NCBI RefSeq assembly: GCF_001949145.1
Contig: NW_019091417.1
Location: forward strand, 794,321-858,320
From: Acanthaster planci
Taxonomy: Eukaryota; Echinodermata; Asteroidea; Valvatida; Acanthasteridae
Length of the DNA: 64,000 nt
Reading direction: 5' to 3'
Shown here: piece after piece, positions 1-26,327 of the stretch
Position numbering within the stretch: position 1 is the stretch's first letter
How the letters are laid out: every line of letters starts with the position of its first letter
The notes under the pieces: model-generated
Database searches by the model: none
What the model was told of the DNA's origin: nothing
Seen by the model: the letters and a program-made list of their open reading frames with translations, nothing else
Position numbers and translations under genes: made by a program

Positions 1-12844
<12,844 letters not shown>

Positions 12845-13977
12845 ATTACTCTCCGTCTGATGTCCACCTAGCAGCTATTTCCTTGTTGGATGGAGACTGT
12901 TGCAGGCTTCAGTATGAGCACAAATGCATGCTGCCATGTTTGATCACTATTATCAACCTGACAGGGATGCATTAGGAGATGGGTTTTAGAGGAAAGGGGC
13001 ACTTATTGGGTTTGGGTTTTAAGTTTTAAGCACTTTAAAAGATCTATTTTGTTTTGTCCAAATTTGGAGCAGGGTCAGGGAGTGATTGCACAGCCATTCC
13101 CGTTTTTCAGTTTCTTCTTCAGATGGCTATATTTTGATACCTTTGTATCTATGGGCTTAAGAGTTTCCACATGCTGAGTTGAGAGTTTGTGGCATTGACG
13201 TACTACATTGAGTAGTTTTATTTCACATGCATTTGTTTGGATCTGAGAACAGAATGTTTTGTTTGGATCTGAGAACAGAAAAGGTCCAAGTAATGTCAAG
13301 TTCGATGGACTTGTCAGGGCCATACATTTTGCAATGTATGAAGTTCTCGAAAATACTTTCTTCCATTTTTGTTTGCATTCAGTCTGAGATTTCTTAGCAA
13401 AGTGTGAACGTTTGTCGAGCCCAAAACTCCACAGTTTAAGGCTAAAACTAAGGCTCAGCTGGGGAGGGAGTTTAGGTAGTGCATCATAAACATCCTGGGC
13501 AATCCCTGAATTGATTCTTCAATAAGAAATGACCACTAATCGAAATGAAATGTTTTGCCTTTTTGAGCTCATCATAATCAATTCCATCAAGCTAAAACTG
13601 AAGATAACGGAGGGTTTGTCGTGGCTGGTATACTTGAATAAGTTCACGGAGGTATGCTGGTGATGAGCCATGGATGCCCGATATTTAATATAATGTACAA
13701 TCAACTGGTCAACTGCATTTAAGCGTTGGTGATCAATCTAGCCAAGGCTGTGGCCAAACAATCTCAGTAGTCCCCATTTACGTGCTGGTTTCTTTTTGGC
13801 ATGGCGTGCGTAAGTATACTCGACAGTGATGATACATTGTACCTCCCGGCAACGTACGTCTGCTTGCCGTTCATTCGTCACTGACGATATGCGGCAACCG
13901 TACCGCAATGCGCACTAGTAGCGAAGTTTCAATAACATACCTCACCACAAAGCACGCGCCTTAAGAATATTTCAATT

Positions 13978-14038
13978 GGGTCGACCGAGTTGCTCCTAAT
14001 TCGATTTGGTTCGACGCCTGTCTGAAACGGGTGTTAAT
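13978..14038. repeat. Solo end of an inverted-repeat element
   Basis: Resembles the right part of the 26328-26624 element: GGTCGACC..., AATTCGATTTGGTTC, then a GTCTGAAACGGGTGT end. It appears as a single terminus without a partner. Confidence 0.4.
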
Positions 14039-14280
14039 CTGCCCAGATATCTAGACTTGTGTCCTTCCGTGACTATATCATGTAATTACCAAATTCCTTA
14101 TTTTGTGGCTTTTGAAACGCTTTTTGAAGGATGGGAAATGACGTAGTTTTCCAAATTGCTTTTCGGCCAATGATAGTATCACCAATTTTAAGTCCAAATC
14201 AGGTAAAGAGGCCCCGCCAAATGTCTACATAAGTAATCTAACTTTGTTCTTGTATAAAAAGGGAATCAAGGAACTCAATT

Positions 14281-14286
14281 AATAAA
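14281..14286 (+). terminator. Candidate polyadenylation signal AATAAA (aminotransferase)
   Basis: First clear AATAAA downstream of the aminotransferase stop on its own strand, about 1.4 kb after it. No transcript data, so usage is uncertain. Confidence 0.3.
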
Positions 14287-14741
14287 ACTGAGGATTTATA
14301 ACGGGCCGAAATCCATCACAAGTGACACTCCAGGCGCAAAACACTTAACTACGTTCAGAGGCAGGAAATCACCCAGAGTAAAGAAATGAAAAATAAAAAA
14401 AACCAAAAAAGACAGAAAATCATTTTAAAAATTGAAACGTATACATTGAAACTTAAACCCATAACACCTGATTTGTAAACAATTTTTTCGGTTTTCATAA
14501 ATTAACACACATTCACAAACTTTTATCACTACCTTCATAGGCCTATTATTTGTTGCGTCATGATGTTTAGTTTCATGGAAAAAGTAATAAAAATGCTGTA
14601 ACTATTATTTCTTTCCCTTTCGAATTTAAATAGTCGAACTATCAAAACAAAAGCTTCATAATTCAATCATGGTAAAGGTGAACAAAAATCATGAAGCGAC
14701 ATCTACCGACGGAATGGGCTGACCGACTGATTGCTCGGTTC

Positions 14742-17700
14742 CTAGTAGACAGTTCTGAGTAACACGTCCATCAGTTCAAATAGCGTCAGGATACTAACCC
14801 CCATGAACAGACCCATAGAGCCGCCAATGTCACCTGGACGAAAAACAAGGTCAGTGAAACAAAAGAAAAACATCAAGAAAAGGGGATGATAAACAATCGT
14901 TACAGAAGAAAAGTAATAAACGATGGGCCAGGTCAAAGTTGAGTTTCAATTCTGTGGCTAGGAACAGTGGCAGCCCCTTTTCTCTGTTCCTCATTGGTTA
15001 GTTTAGGTTAATAACATTACAGACGTAAATTTTATCCAGATAAGAAAAATATGCCCCATCCTTGTGTTCGGGTTTCACCTCCATCACCCATGCCTTTGGA
15101 ACAAGCTTAATTCTCCACTACAATTGGGCAATCAGCCTGATTTTCAAATTTACCTGAGACACTTGGCAGTCCCTAAAGTTGCAATCTGTTGCCAAGTTTG
15201 GCATCAGGATTAGGCTCGTTCGGGTTTAACTATTATGAGAAAGTCACTTACTGAGTAGACTTTCCAAGCTGTAAGCCGGCTGCTGTGTAATCCGCGTGTA
15301 CTTCAATTCCTCAAAATAAACTATCAGTTCCAGAAGGTTGTTTCTGAAAAAAAAATCATTCAAAACACTTCAATATTTGATAAATTGATTTCCACATTCT
15401 CTCTCTCTTTCCGGGTGCAAGACAAAGGATTTGTTACAAGTAAATGACCCCAATTCTCTTACCCCTTTCCTTCAAGTTGGTCCTGTTTCTGAACATCCAA
15501 ATGACGGTATCACTGTCGGCCCACATGCACATTGGCGGTCGGAATAGGTAATTGTATATCTGAGCGAATTCACATCTCTGTCGTCTGTTAATTAAGTTTT
15601 TAATGCTTCTACATAATAAAGTGTATTTGTCTTGAAATAAACGATGCCGTAATGTTTCGATCATAATGATCTTGGGTCTTCATAATGCTTTGTTTTTACT
15701 TGTTTTTTTACAGCTAGTGATGTGTATATATAAAATTACAAATTGAATTTTAATTATAATACTAATTGTCCTGTCATTGTATACGTCTTCTAATTAAGTA
15801 GTGTTTTTTCTAAAGTTGATGAACTGAAATGATGCTTTTTGTGTTCAGTGATAAATGGTATATAATATGTTCGGTGATGCAGTGTACCGGTCAGCACATG
15901 CAGTTTCCATGAAGGATTAATAAAGCAATTTGAATTTAAATCTAGCGAATTATTCATTATGAGTGACTGTGGAGAATTTAGGTACGTGACCTCTGACCTG
16001 GAGTAATCCATAGACATGTTCAACTCTTTGTCTAGTGCCATGGCAACGTGTCTAGCAGGAAAGATCCCAGATGACAGCATAGTCGAGTACTCAGTTCGCT
16101 CACAAGGCACAGGACAAGAACAGTTGGTCTCGAATGAACTGATAAATGATTCTTGTAAAAAGAAAAACAAAACAAGACAAAAAATAAAACCCAGAATGTC
16201 TTGATGCTTGCATTTGTGAGAGGCCCCTCACCTGCTGTTTTGTGCTAGGAGTTGTCCCTTTCGCGGAACTTTCAAATGTTTAGCTGTCCATTCCACTTTA
16301 TAGAGGGCGTTACTCCAGACGCATGATTTTATTTTTAGAGCCTTCATTTTACAGATAATTTTGGTCTGAGCCCATTGTTGTAAAAAAGACGCTCTGTCAC
16401 AATATTACTTTATAGTTAGGGTTGCATGTCAGTAATTAAGCTGCGGTAAACAACGACAAAAACCCCGACTTCGATAAATCAGGAAAATAATTACAAATCC
16501 TGTTACAGACTCGACGCATCCACTCCTCTTTTTTGCAAATCCTCCAGTCACTCCGCGGACCTCAAAGTGCTTTAAGACCAGAGAATTTGGCCGGCGAAGG
16601 TATTTGGAAGGGACTTTGCTGGCTTGCAACCTCGGCAAAGGCTTTGCTCACCTCGCGTAAATTGTTGCATGGAAAGGTTATACATTCTTGCAATCAAAGT
16701 TAGGGTTGAGCCGCTAATTCCATGCCAGAGATGTGTGCAGTGAACGTAATGTTGCACGGCGCATTATGGGACCTATTTCCTTTAGAGTTATGCGAACCCA
16801 TGCTAGGCGTATTTCTGAAACGGGAGTCTGGAAATGAACAGCCAGTGCAACCGAAGACTCGGTTTTCTGTAGGCCTACATAAACTTGTCGATGTACATGT
16901 ATATTAGCTGTTTCATCAAGTTACTTACCCATCATAGGATTGAGACATGTTTGTAACTGGTATGGGGAACAAACTGGAAAATCCCCTAGGAAAATGAAAT
17001 AAAATTAATTTACATAAATGATACACATTTCGCAATCACAATTTGATACAAAAATGTTTTCAAAATTGCCACGTAGGTCGCATTTTGTCCATCAACCTTA
17101 AACGTGCGGTTTCGTGTCTCATTTACCTGGCATGAATGCGTCTTTGCAGTGACATTTCTCAACGACATAATCGGTTTGACAATCCAGTATGCAGGCCATG
17201 ACGGAATACATCTCAACATGCTTGAGTTGTTTGGTAGCGCACTTACCGTACGGCATCGGTTGATTGGTGATCTAAAGAAAGGAAATGGGAAAGCCATGTT
17301 ACGGCTTCTTCTGCGGAGTTTACTGAAAAGTTGAATCTAGGGTTTAGAAAAGGCTATACCTGACTCATAGTCACTTCAGCCAGGTTGTAGGTTCCAGGTG
17401 ACAGGGCAAATCCCAAATCCTTGGACATTCCTTTGGGGATATCATTCTGGTGATGCAGCGCCACCTTGATTCCGACCGAGTCACGTGGACCCGGCATGTA
17501 TTGGTCAGTCTCAACGTTCAGCCGCAGGCGAAGTCCGAACCTCGAACCTTTCAAATGAAAATAAAGATAAAAGACCATGAGACACCATATGAAAATGACC
17601 CAATAGGCTGAAAAATTACGTCATGATGACCACCCTCAACAAATGAAACATGGTGCCTTTCGTAATTTGCTGACAAGGAAAATCTGCCGTTGCTTAGCAT

Positions 17701-20700
17701 AATTGTATTTACGAACCGTATATTACCAACTGCAAGTCAACTTCGCTAGCTACTTTTACTTACCCCTGTGTTTTATGCGTCTGACGGCCATGCCTTTGGT
17801 ATGAGAATTGAAGGTGTGGCACATACCAAAGTCAGTCAGAGTCGAGATGAAGTCATCGTGACCGCACGGTTGTCCTTGCCAGCTACATCTGTTTCATTAA
17901 GAAAGGAGACGCCAATAACAGTCTCACAACGGACATTTTGCAAGACAATTTTTTGAACAAACTTTATTGATACTGACTTCAATTTCAGTAAGGAAATCAA
18001 CAGAATTTGCACGCAGGCACGAATGCGGTAAAACAAACAGAATAGTCTCAGTTTATCGGTCCATTAAAATCCTATTTTCTCTACGTTTGAAGAAACAGAA
18101 AAATCGCACCTTCATACTTTTGTAGGTTTTTTTCCTGCTAACGTTAGACTTAACTCACTCTAGGATCATGTCGTCCTTAAGATGTCCGGTGTCCACGTAG
18201 AACTGTTTGAGATCGAGGTCTTTGAACACCATGAAATCGGGCGGTGTTTGTTTATTATTCATCATTCCTACTGGGTACGCCAAATCGATATAGTCCACGA
18301 ATTCTGGACCGTACTTTTCGACTGCGCATTTCCTGCAAATTGAAACCAGGACAGAAAATATTTAACAGAAACACTGTCTTCGTTTCACTGATTTTATCTG
18401 TGCTTCAGTGATGTATTTCAACTTTTTTTGTTCCTTCGACAAAACGACACAAAACAAAACGATATCTCTGAAATCGCAGTGGCAACTTTTTTTCAGATCA
18501 GAGAAACGATCGATTAATGAAATCCTTTCACACGAGAACCATTTTAACATTCAGACCTGAACATGTTGAAGTTGCAAATTGTCACAGACGGGAATTCGAT
18601 CATTTCCTCAGGGTAGATCACTTCAACATTGACCATTACTGGCCAGGATTTGAAGTAAATGATGCTCCTGGCGATTTGGTATGTCACCATACCTAAGCCA
18701 GCCAACAGAAGGCACAACCACATCACCCTAAAAGTTGTTCAGAAGAAAAAGAAAACTATTAGGCCTCTGTGTATTTTTAATTCGTGAAGAGTTCAACGGT
18801 CACTATTTTCCATTTCAACAAATGTGGCATTTCTTTTAAAATCAATAAAATTCTGGAGGGATCCCAAGAATCATTCAAATCAACAAAATCTGCTGGGATC
18901 CCAAGAACCACTCCATCCAAACACGGCAGGGGGTGGCAGAAGCTTCTCATAATTTGAAAAGTACAAGCGTGAAACCTGCGCTCTTTAAAGCTCCGGTGAC
19001 ATTTTGAATCCAGGAAAAATTCTGTTTTGTATTTGCGTGGTTCCCACGGACCATCAACATTGCTTCACCGTAGCGAATCGATTAAAATAAGCGGAAAACT
19101 AGGTGAAATATTCTGTTTGAATAACAAATGTTGAACAATGTTTCGGCCCCTTTCTTTGAACGTGCAATTTATTCATGTTCTGTATACGATCGTTCACATG
19201 GCAAAATCATATAAGACGTTCGTGGGGTGACAAAACTGCTCTTCAGTGGAATTGCTTTCCGTTAAAATGCGCGTGCGTGGATGAAAAAACATGCCAGACC
19301 TACAGATCATGTACAGGCATTTATATTGCATTTTCAGCACGGGTAAATGAAGCAAGCAGCTCTTGACGAATCTTGCGACAAACCTTGGGCGTTCGTAAGA
19401 TCAATCAGAGTCAATATGGGACGCGACGTAACTGACTTTCCATGCTAAATTAAACAACAAAACAGTTCAATCAAAATACATGTAGTCCTTAAAAGGGTAG
19501 CTGCAATCGATTTCTTTTAATACATAACCTTCGAAATGCATCTTTGCGTGTCAGTTAATCTGTTTCCCAACTTTTGTTTCACTATTTCAAAGGGTATTTT
19601 TACGGTTTAGGTTTTTATGATACTGAATATTCCCGTATTCATGAGCAAAGCTGTGATGTCATCCCATAAGAAAGCCTAAATGTTATTTTGTTTTGTACTC
19701 AAAAAGTCATGTATTTTTTTAGATTTTACTGGACTAAATTTTCTCTTCTTTGCTGATTCATTGTTGTTTATGTGCTTAGCAGTAAATGAGCACCAATGCT
19801 TTTCTCAGAAATGTTCTCAGCAAGTAAGCTATAGGTTCACAATTTTTATAGAAAACCTATGCAATGAACTATGTCCTCCCTGGATGACATCACAGCAACA
19901 GCGCTCTCGGTTGCCTATGAAAGCATTAGTAATGATAAGTGTTTAAAAAAGTGCACTTTTAGTGCATTTGACCAAACAGGAGTGTAAAAGCGTGTTCATA
20001 CACTGAAGAAAAATTCAAAGTTGCAGAAAAATAGTATCTAAGAAAAGTTCTTTGCATCTACATTTAATACAAAAGTAATATTCACTTCAAAGCAATATTC
20101 AAAAGTAATAAAATAAGAAAAAATATGCTGAAACAAAAATATTATAACCGGTACCTTTTATCAGTCATGGTGTTGAATATAACTTGGCCCTTCTATGACA
20201 ACTAAGAGTGTGCTACTTTTTTATTTACAGAGAATTGTGGCCCTTTAAAAAGTAAATAATGTAACAACAATTGGCGAAATTTTGGATTGGGATTTTTTTT
20301 GAATATTCAGTTTCGTCCATGCAGCACACAATAGTTTTTGAAAACTGTATCAGTAATGGAAGACGGTTATTTCCCCGAACTCCAGACATGTGCAAACGTT
20401 TACAACGTTTATGTAATCTAAACACAACTGCATTGTTGTTCCTTCAGGTCATGCCAGTTCCCAGAATATTTTTAGGTGAAATTTTGAAGAACTTGATTTA
20501 GGTGAAATTTTGACAGCGTCGAAGTTTTGTCTAATGCCTTGAAATCTTTCATTATACCATGTTGGGTGACGGGGTGTCACGTTGTTTTAGTTTGTGCAAT
20601 CATTTGTTTGGAGTTTTCCTTCAACTATACCAGTAGTTGAGATCATGCAAAGCCTCAGCAAAAGAACATCCAAAGTTAGCACACTTGGCAAATTTTCCTA

Positions 20701-23377
20701 GCACTGGTGGTAGCCTACCCCCATGTTTTACACACCTGCAATTAAGATTTAAATCGATATCGCTACCATTCCCAATCCCTTTCAAAATGTACCAGCCTCT
20801 TTTCACAAAGTGTAGTGTTCTCGCAAGTTATTGAGAGAAAATTCAACGCTGTTGTACCAGCATAAATTACTCAAAATGACCCACTCGTGAATGAGTGACA
20901 TGTGAAAATCCTTAATGAAATGGTGACGGTGTATGCACTCATCGGGTTATTGACCCGCAAATAGCAACATTCAGCAATATCATCGAGAACGCTCAAGAGA
21001 GGCAATCTGATAGACCCACTGGGGCATTAACTGCCTGTAACCATGTCGTAAGTTGATTCACCAACACTTCAACTCGCATTCAGGGAAATTTTACGAGGCG
21101 AAAAAAATCTATGAAGACTTTTTACGGACACGGTAAAACTGACTGACAGATCTGTTTTCCTTCCTCCATGCTCGCACGTACGACTTAAATATTGTAACTA
21201 TCGTACGTGCGAGATATCACTTACCTGAAGGGAGAGAGATTTTTTCCCCCATATCTCCATGCCTAACGCGGCATTGTATAAATTAATCATTGTATAAATT
21301 AATCATTTTAGAACTAAAGACAGTGGCGTAGCGGGGGGGGGCTCGGATGAATGGATATTGAACAAGGCTTACAAAAACTTGCCAAAAAAACCATACCACT
21401 GAAAGCTGGTGCCCCCACAAGATGCTTCCACCCACTATGTACCCCTAGTAAAATCCTAGCTACGCCACTGACTATAAACCTTTATCCTGTGATGTCAGGA
21501 TTATGATGGACCTATGATGTATTGTGATGGTAATGAGTGCAGGGTGTTGTGATGGTAATCTACCTATTCAATATAAACTAGTCAAGCATGCAGCGTTCGC
21601 ATGTGCTTGCACGTGGTTGAAGCTGCTAGTAGGAATACATGCGATCACCGTGGCCAAGGCGGTCCACAAGTGGTAGTGTTTACATTTAGTCACGTGAGTG
21701 AAAAAAGTCTATAAACTTTATAAGACGGGCTTATAAGGGGAAAATCAATGAAGCTGCAAAAGTTTACAAGGCACCATTGATTGAAAATGTTTGATTCAGG
21801 TCTAAGACACCTCGGTTTTAAAACGCACATTTAACAATTGTTCAATTGTAAATGGGTGTACAAAACCCATGGACCGTGTCACTGCGGGCAACAATTGTTT
21901 TGTTATACCGTGGCCATAGATTTTACTGGAACGCTCTTATATTTGTAATAATTATGTGCATATTTTATTGCAAGATAAATCAAAACACTTTGACAAATTG
22001 AAACATGTGAACAGTAAATCAGCAAATTTCAATGAAAAGGATTGATTGTGATGTCCTCTGTTGATTGATTTTTTTTTTTAGGGAAATCTAAGATTGGTAA
22101 CAAACTTGTTCAACGGAGAAACCTGTGATCCATATACTGGATTGGGGGTTTTGTGAATTTGAGTTTCAAGACATTATTTACACCAAGATCCCTTAAGAAG
22201 TATTGACCAGATTGAAGAGCAGACGAGAAGATACAATGGCATGAGCGTTTTATATAAACACCACTGAATGACAATCGCAGCGGAAGCAATGATCAGAGCA
22301 TCATCATGTTCCACGAGCGAAGAAGTACCACCGCGGCTATCAACTCTCGTACCCAAGGTCACACAATTACAACGCAGTAGACGCGACACATCAACTCTGG
22401 GAAAGATCACCGTCCATCATTTTTTGCGGCCCGGCAACATCGACATGCGGAGCGCGCGACGCGTGAATGATACCTGCACGCTTGTAGCACATCACGTGAT
22501 CAGTTCGCGACCAATAAAAATACACTGTCTATGACCGTGTATTGTTTGTTTTCATTTGCATAATTTGATACACAACAAGCCAAAATACATATAAAGTAAA
22601 TTATAAACAATGAACCCAAAGAACACCTCTTGTTGACTGTGGAATTCTGGAGAGTAGAGGAATCTTTTTCAAAGACTCTGTTATTTGCAGTTTCTTACGG
22701 CTATTTTCAAAGTTTTGATGAGACCAGCCGTAATAATAAATGGCAACGAAAAGAAAATCATCATTTATTAGTTTGCAATCTGTTTAGAGGAATATTCAAA
22801 CAAGCAAACAAACGAACGAACGAACGAACGAACGACCGACCGACCCAGCAAACCCAAAATGGTAACGTCCGACGAAATAATGTACAAATACAACTTACTT
22901 TCTACCGGTTTGGACCTTCTCGTCTACCACGTTCTTAATGCCAACCACACTCGTGTCATCCTTCAGAGCCGTCTTCAACCTTAAGCTAGCCCCATGGGAG
23001 GTTCGTCTCTTCTCTTCCTTTGTCCAAACTCTGTCCATCCTGCTGCAAACATGCCACGCCGGTTGCCGCGTCTTCGGTACCTCTCCGCTTGTCGGCTTAT
23101 GGAAAACCTCCCGCGGTGCTTCAGCACACAAGGTCTGATCTAAAACCTCGCCTGGAATAGATACCGCCGCTGAGTTGGGATCTCCATGAACTTCCCAACC
23201 AAGAATCTTAACGAGTTTGTCTACTCTCATTTTTGTGGACGTAAAACAGAATGAGGGTGACGCACATCCAGCAAAGTTGTCTGTGTCCTTGCACAATGAA
23301 AAGTGGTAAGTGGTAAGCTGGTTCAAACTTAACCATCGATCAATTTCGTCGGAGAAATGAGCGATGAAACTATACAC
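14742..23377 (-). CDS. DEG/ENaC (acid-sensing ion channel-like) cation channel, 10 coding exons
   Basis: Trimeric amiloride-type Na+ channel family, plasma membrane. Exons in coding order: 23377-22899, 18727-18557, 18332-18159, 17888-17764, 17547-17360, 17271-17127, 16985-16929, 16151-15998, 15343-15252, 14833-14742; all splice in frame, about 558 residues. Visible parts: a long N-terminus (alternative starts at 23230 or the later Met-Asp-Arg); TM1 (VMWLCLLLAGLGMVTYQIA) then FPSVTICNFN; ECSWQGQPCG and LTDFGMCHTFNS; IKVALHHQNDIP and LGFALSPG; MPYGKC...YVVEKCHCKDAFMPG (thumb cysteines); CSCPVPCERTEY; pre-TM2 RNNLLELIVYFEEL; and TM2 SDIGGSMGLFMGVSILTLF. The selectivity triplet is GVS. The His-Gly gating motif is Val-Gly (DTSVVGIKN). 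Only about 16 residues follow the GVS, so the cytosolic tail is nearly absent. The N-terminal exon boundary is the least certain part; ligand or proton gating is unknown. Confidence 0.88.
18841..18910. repeat. Short direct duplication, 38-bp period
   Basis: 18841-18873 and 18879-18910 share ATCAAyAAAATyctG and GGGATCCCAAGAAyCA. It lies in the large channel intron next to the TM1 exon. Small tandem duplication. Confidence 0.5.
19650..19896. repeat. MITE-like element with GCTGTGATGTCATCC ends
   Basis: Perfect 15-nt inverted termini at 19650-19664 and 19882-19896 enclose 217 bp with no coding capacity. No certain target-site duplication. Confidence 0.5.
21321..21470. mobile_element. hAT-like MITE with CAGTGGCGTAGC termini
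   Basis: Perfect 12-nt terminal inverted repeats (21321-21332, 21459-21470) enclose a 150-bp non-coding element. The 8-bp flanks ACTAAAGA and ACTATAAA match at 6 of 8 positions, compatible with an aged hAT-type 8-bp duplication. Confidence 0.6.
22805..22847. repeat. AACG/ACCG microsatellite
   Basis: Tandem AACG units pass into ACCG units, just 3' (in coding sense) of the channel's first coding exon. Confidence 0.85.
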
Positions 23378-24360
23378 TCAGAGTAAGGGGCAGCAAATAT
23401 TGGTAACTCTGTGTACATCGAAATGACTAAAATTTAAAAAAGGGGGGTTTTCAAAATCATCAAAATCAAATAACGATCCAAAACAGTCCAAAAAGTCTAT
23501 TGTTCGCGTGAATACGGAGCACTTCGACATAATCAGCAACTCCGCTGGCATTCCCAGCCAAAATGCTGATTCCGTTACACCAGCCGGGAAACTTCCAATC
23601 ACTGTGGGCCTACACGTATATCTCGTGCTTGGGTGCATCAGTCTTCAGGGAAACCAACCCTTGCTTCGACCAATCTCGTGCACTCATTCGTGCATGGCCG
23701 CACCCCCCAAGATGACGATGATGTGATTGGTAAACTGGTTTCCTTAATACTACTTGCTGCTACTAACTGTGAACACATCACGTGATCCACTTGTTTCTTT
23801 TTGTTAGATTTCCCAATGAGCCGCCTTTCTGAGTCCTTAATTTTGTTCTGCAAGAAAACAATGAAGCATCGCTTTCAAGATAGCTCATATACCATTGTGG
23901 TGTCACGCGTTTTATGACGATATTCTACGACGACTTCATTATTAGGGTCCGTATTTATTCAGTATTTATCAACAATTATAACGTTGAGATTTAAGGTAAG
24001 GGTTGTGATCGATCAGGGACCGCACAATGTGACCGACGGCATTTTGTTTTCGTCAGCAAAATTAAACTTTCTTCATACACTGAAATTATTCAATGCGTGG
24101 GTTCTGGTCACAGTGACAGGAACTGCTCTTGTCAGCAGAAAAACAAGCTCTGTCTGTCATACTGACAACATATGAACAAGATATTCACAGACCCATGTAG
24201 TCGGAAGGCAAGATTGTTTTACTAAAAACAGTCGATGTGTGGGTTCTGGTCATGACAAAAACTTGTTCATGTCTCGTCATACCACACAGACAAGATATTG
24301 ACCAAGTCCCATCAACAGTTCAGTTGTAATCTGAAGCGCCCACTGCCAATTCAAGCCACG

Positions 24361-24440
24361 TACGTTGAGTGGTAAGACATCTGCACCATTCTAGTGTGCA
24401 GGTCATTGGCTCGAATTTGATTGGGGCAAGTGTGCCTTTT
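24361..24440 (+). repeat. tRNA-derived SINE head
   Basis: A-box-like TGAGTGGTAAGACATCTGC (about 24366-24384) and B-box-like GGCTCGAATTTGA (24408-24420) at tRNA-like spacing, followed by a non-tRNA tail. Related in its A box to the minus-strand copy at 2470-2545. Confidence 0.5.
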
Positions 24441-24884
24441 TTCACAAGTTCTCAGAGAAGCACTGAAATTTGTTTAACAAGTGAATTCTTGTCGTTTTGG
24501 ACACTCAGGCAAAATAAGTCAACATGAAAAGCTTTTGCTATGAATGTAGTGCCAATAACGCCTGTATACCAATTTTATATATATTTCATATCTCCTTTAT
24601 TGCTAAACCAAGCTCATTTCAGACATTTTGAATGCTTTGTCAAGCTCTCCGATGAATATAAAATACGAGTTTGAAGTCGGTAAATCGATCGGTAGGTCGA
24701 TATCCACATTGTTAAATTAAGATCTTATTACCAACTCTCATGAAAATATAAAATTAACAAAATCGATTCGAACAATAGACAGTTATCTTCAGTACACAAA
24801 TGACTTACTCCATCTGTTTACGAGTCAATTAATAATTAACATCTTGAAATATTAAGTATTTTATTCGAAGACAACGGCGCTGGC

Positions 24885-25165
24885 TCAAAGGTTGAGGTCG
24901 CGTATTTTGCATCAGACATGGTGGAGGGTTATCGAATCAAATGACAGATAAAATTGGTTTTTGCTATGCAAACTTCTTATAATCCACCCCAAACTTCACC
25001 CCTCTGGTTTGTATTCACTTCGTTAAATCCCTCCCAGCTTAGGACTGACAGGCATAGGCATGTAATGTGAGGAAGGGGTCTTGAATCGCCTGGATTCGAA
25101 CTCGACAACGTCAACGTCATAATGCACTGTGCTTCCCTCACAAAAGGAATGCTCAGGCCGAACAA
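24885..25165. repeat. Possible further degraded SINE/tRNA-like heads
   Basis: On + an A-box-like GGCTCAAAGGTTGAGG with a weak B-box (GGTTATCGAATCAA, about 24927-24940). On - a B-box-like GAGTTCGAATCC (about 25092-25103). Both are degenerate and could be chance. Confidence 0.25.
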
Positions 25166-26260
25166 ACTATTCCTTGTCGGTAAACAATTTTGTTTGTTGG
25201 TAACAGACGAACAAACAGTATTTCGAAATCAAATAAGGCCGACGACCATTTAATTTATTTCACAAAATATGCACATATATAGCACGACAGAAATAATTCA
25301 AATAAAATCACACGGGCATATGATATTATCCACAAGCATTTACAACCTATAATCACAGACTACAAGACAAGCTGCTTCATTTATAGAAGAGGATATTAGG
25401 TGAAATGAAAAACATCCTGGCAATTTACTAACAAGTACAAGAAACAGTTCCACTTTTGAGATAGTTTGGTCTTATATCTGGATAGCTTGGAACAATCTTA
25501 GGAATGCTGGAATAGTGCAGATGTGGAGAACTGTGACCAAACCATGAATACAAGAATTTTCGTGCTACAGTAAAAACTACAAAGTCCAGTATCTTGGGCA
25601 TCGTCAGGACTTTTTGGGGGGAGAGGACGGAAAAATTTCATCAGCAGCAAAGTGAAAACCACTAACAGCAGGGGGGGGGGGGTAAATTCAGATGTTTATG
25701 CAAACCGGTGATTTTCATCTCTTTTGCTCCTTTTCTTTCATTTTTTTAAACCCCTTTCTTAATTTTTAAAATTTATTTCCGGGGAGGAGAGGGGTAGGGG
25801 AATCTCCCTTATCCCCTCCCCCACGATGCCCATAAGTAGCACATAGCTATGTAGTATTTGAACTATCATTGTAGGATACTCTCGGTCAATTTCTGAAATA
25901 GCTTGTCACATATTAGATTTGTTTCTAAAGGATCCACTGGCAGCTATATGTGTACATAAAAAGTACATGAGACACATGTACTAATTACATGCATAAACTT
26001 GGCATATCACTTCTTCCATTTTACTTGTACATTGCTTTTAAATACACTCACACACATAGAAAGGCAAAATGGTACGATATTTACAGTTGCAAAACACAAA
26101 TGGTGAAGGCTTAAAAGAATATACTGAAAGTGAATCTGCTTGGAAATCAAGAAATTCTTCATTGGCCCACTTACCTATCCATCCCATGTGTGAAATGTTA
26201 CATGCATTAAAACCCTAACCCCCTAGGGACCATTGAAATCCTGCATAACCTTGTTGGGTT

Positions 26261-26292
26261 CAGCATGGTTAGAGATAACCCTAACCATGCTG
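26261..26292. repeat. Perfect 12-bp hairpin
   Basis: CAGCATGGTTAG (26261-26272) pairs perfectly with CTAACCATGCTG (26281-26292) over an 8-nt loop. Confidence 0.6.
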
Positions 26293-26327
26293 TTATTTAT
26301 AATTGGAGGATTGGGGACAATTACTTC

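Larger units (their letters stand above)
12845..14741. other. Convergent intergenic interval with both 3' UTRs
   Basis: Between the aminotransferase stop (+) and the channel stop (-). No exon-like ORF. A canonical AATAAA on the + strand at 14281-14286 could end a 1.4-kb aminotransferase 3' UTR. A direct duplication of GTTTGGATCTGAGAACAGAA is seen at about 13234-13280. A fragment of a MITE family also found at 26328-26624 lies at 13978-14038. Confidence 0.5.
18728..22898 (-). other. 4.2-kb first intron of the channel gene
   Basis: No exon-like open frame. It contains two MITE-like elements (19650-19896, 21321-21470), a short direct duplication, an AACG microsatellite, and otherwise AT-rich unique-looking sequence. 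Confidence 0.6.

Noticed and set aside
24361-24440. Functional tRNA gene
   Set aside because: A and B boxes are visible but no acceptor-stem pairing or plausible anticodon arm; SINE head fits better.
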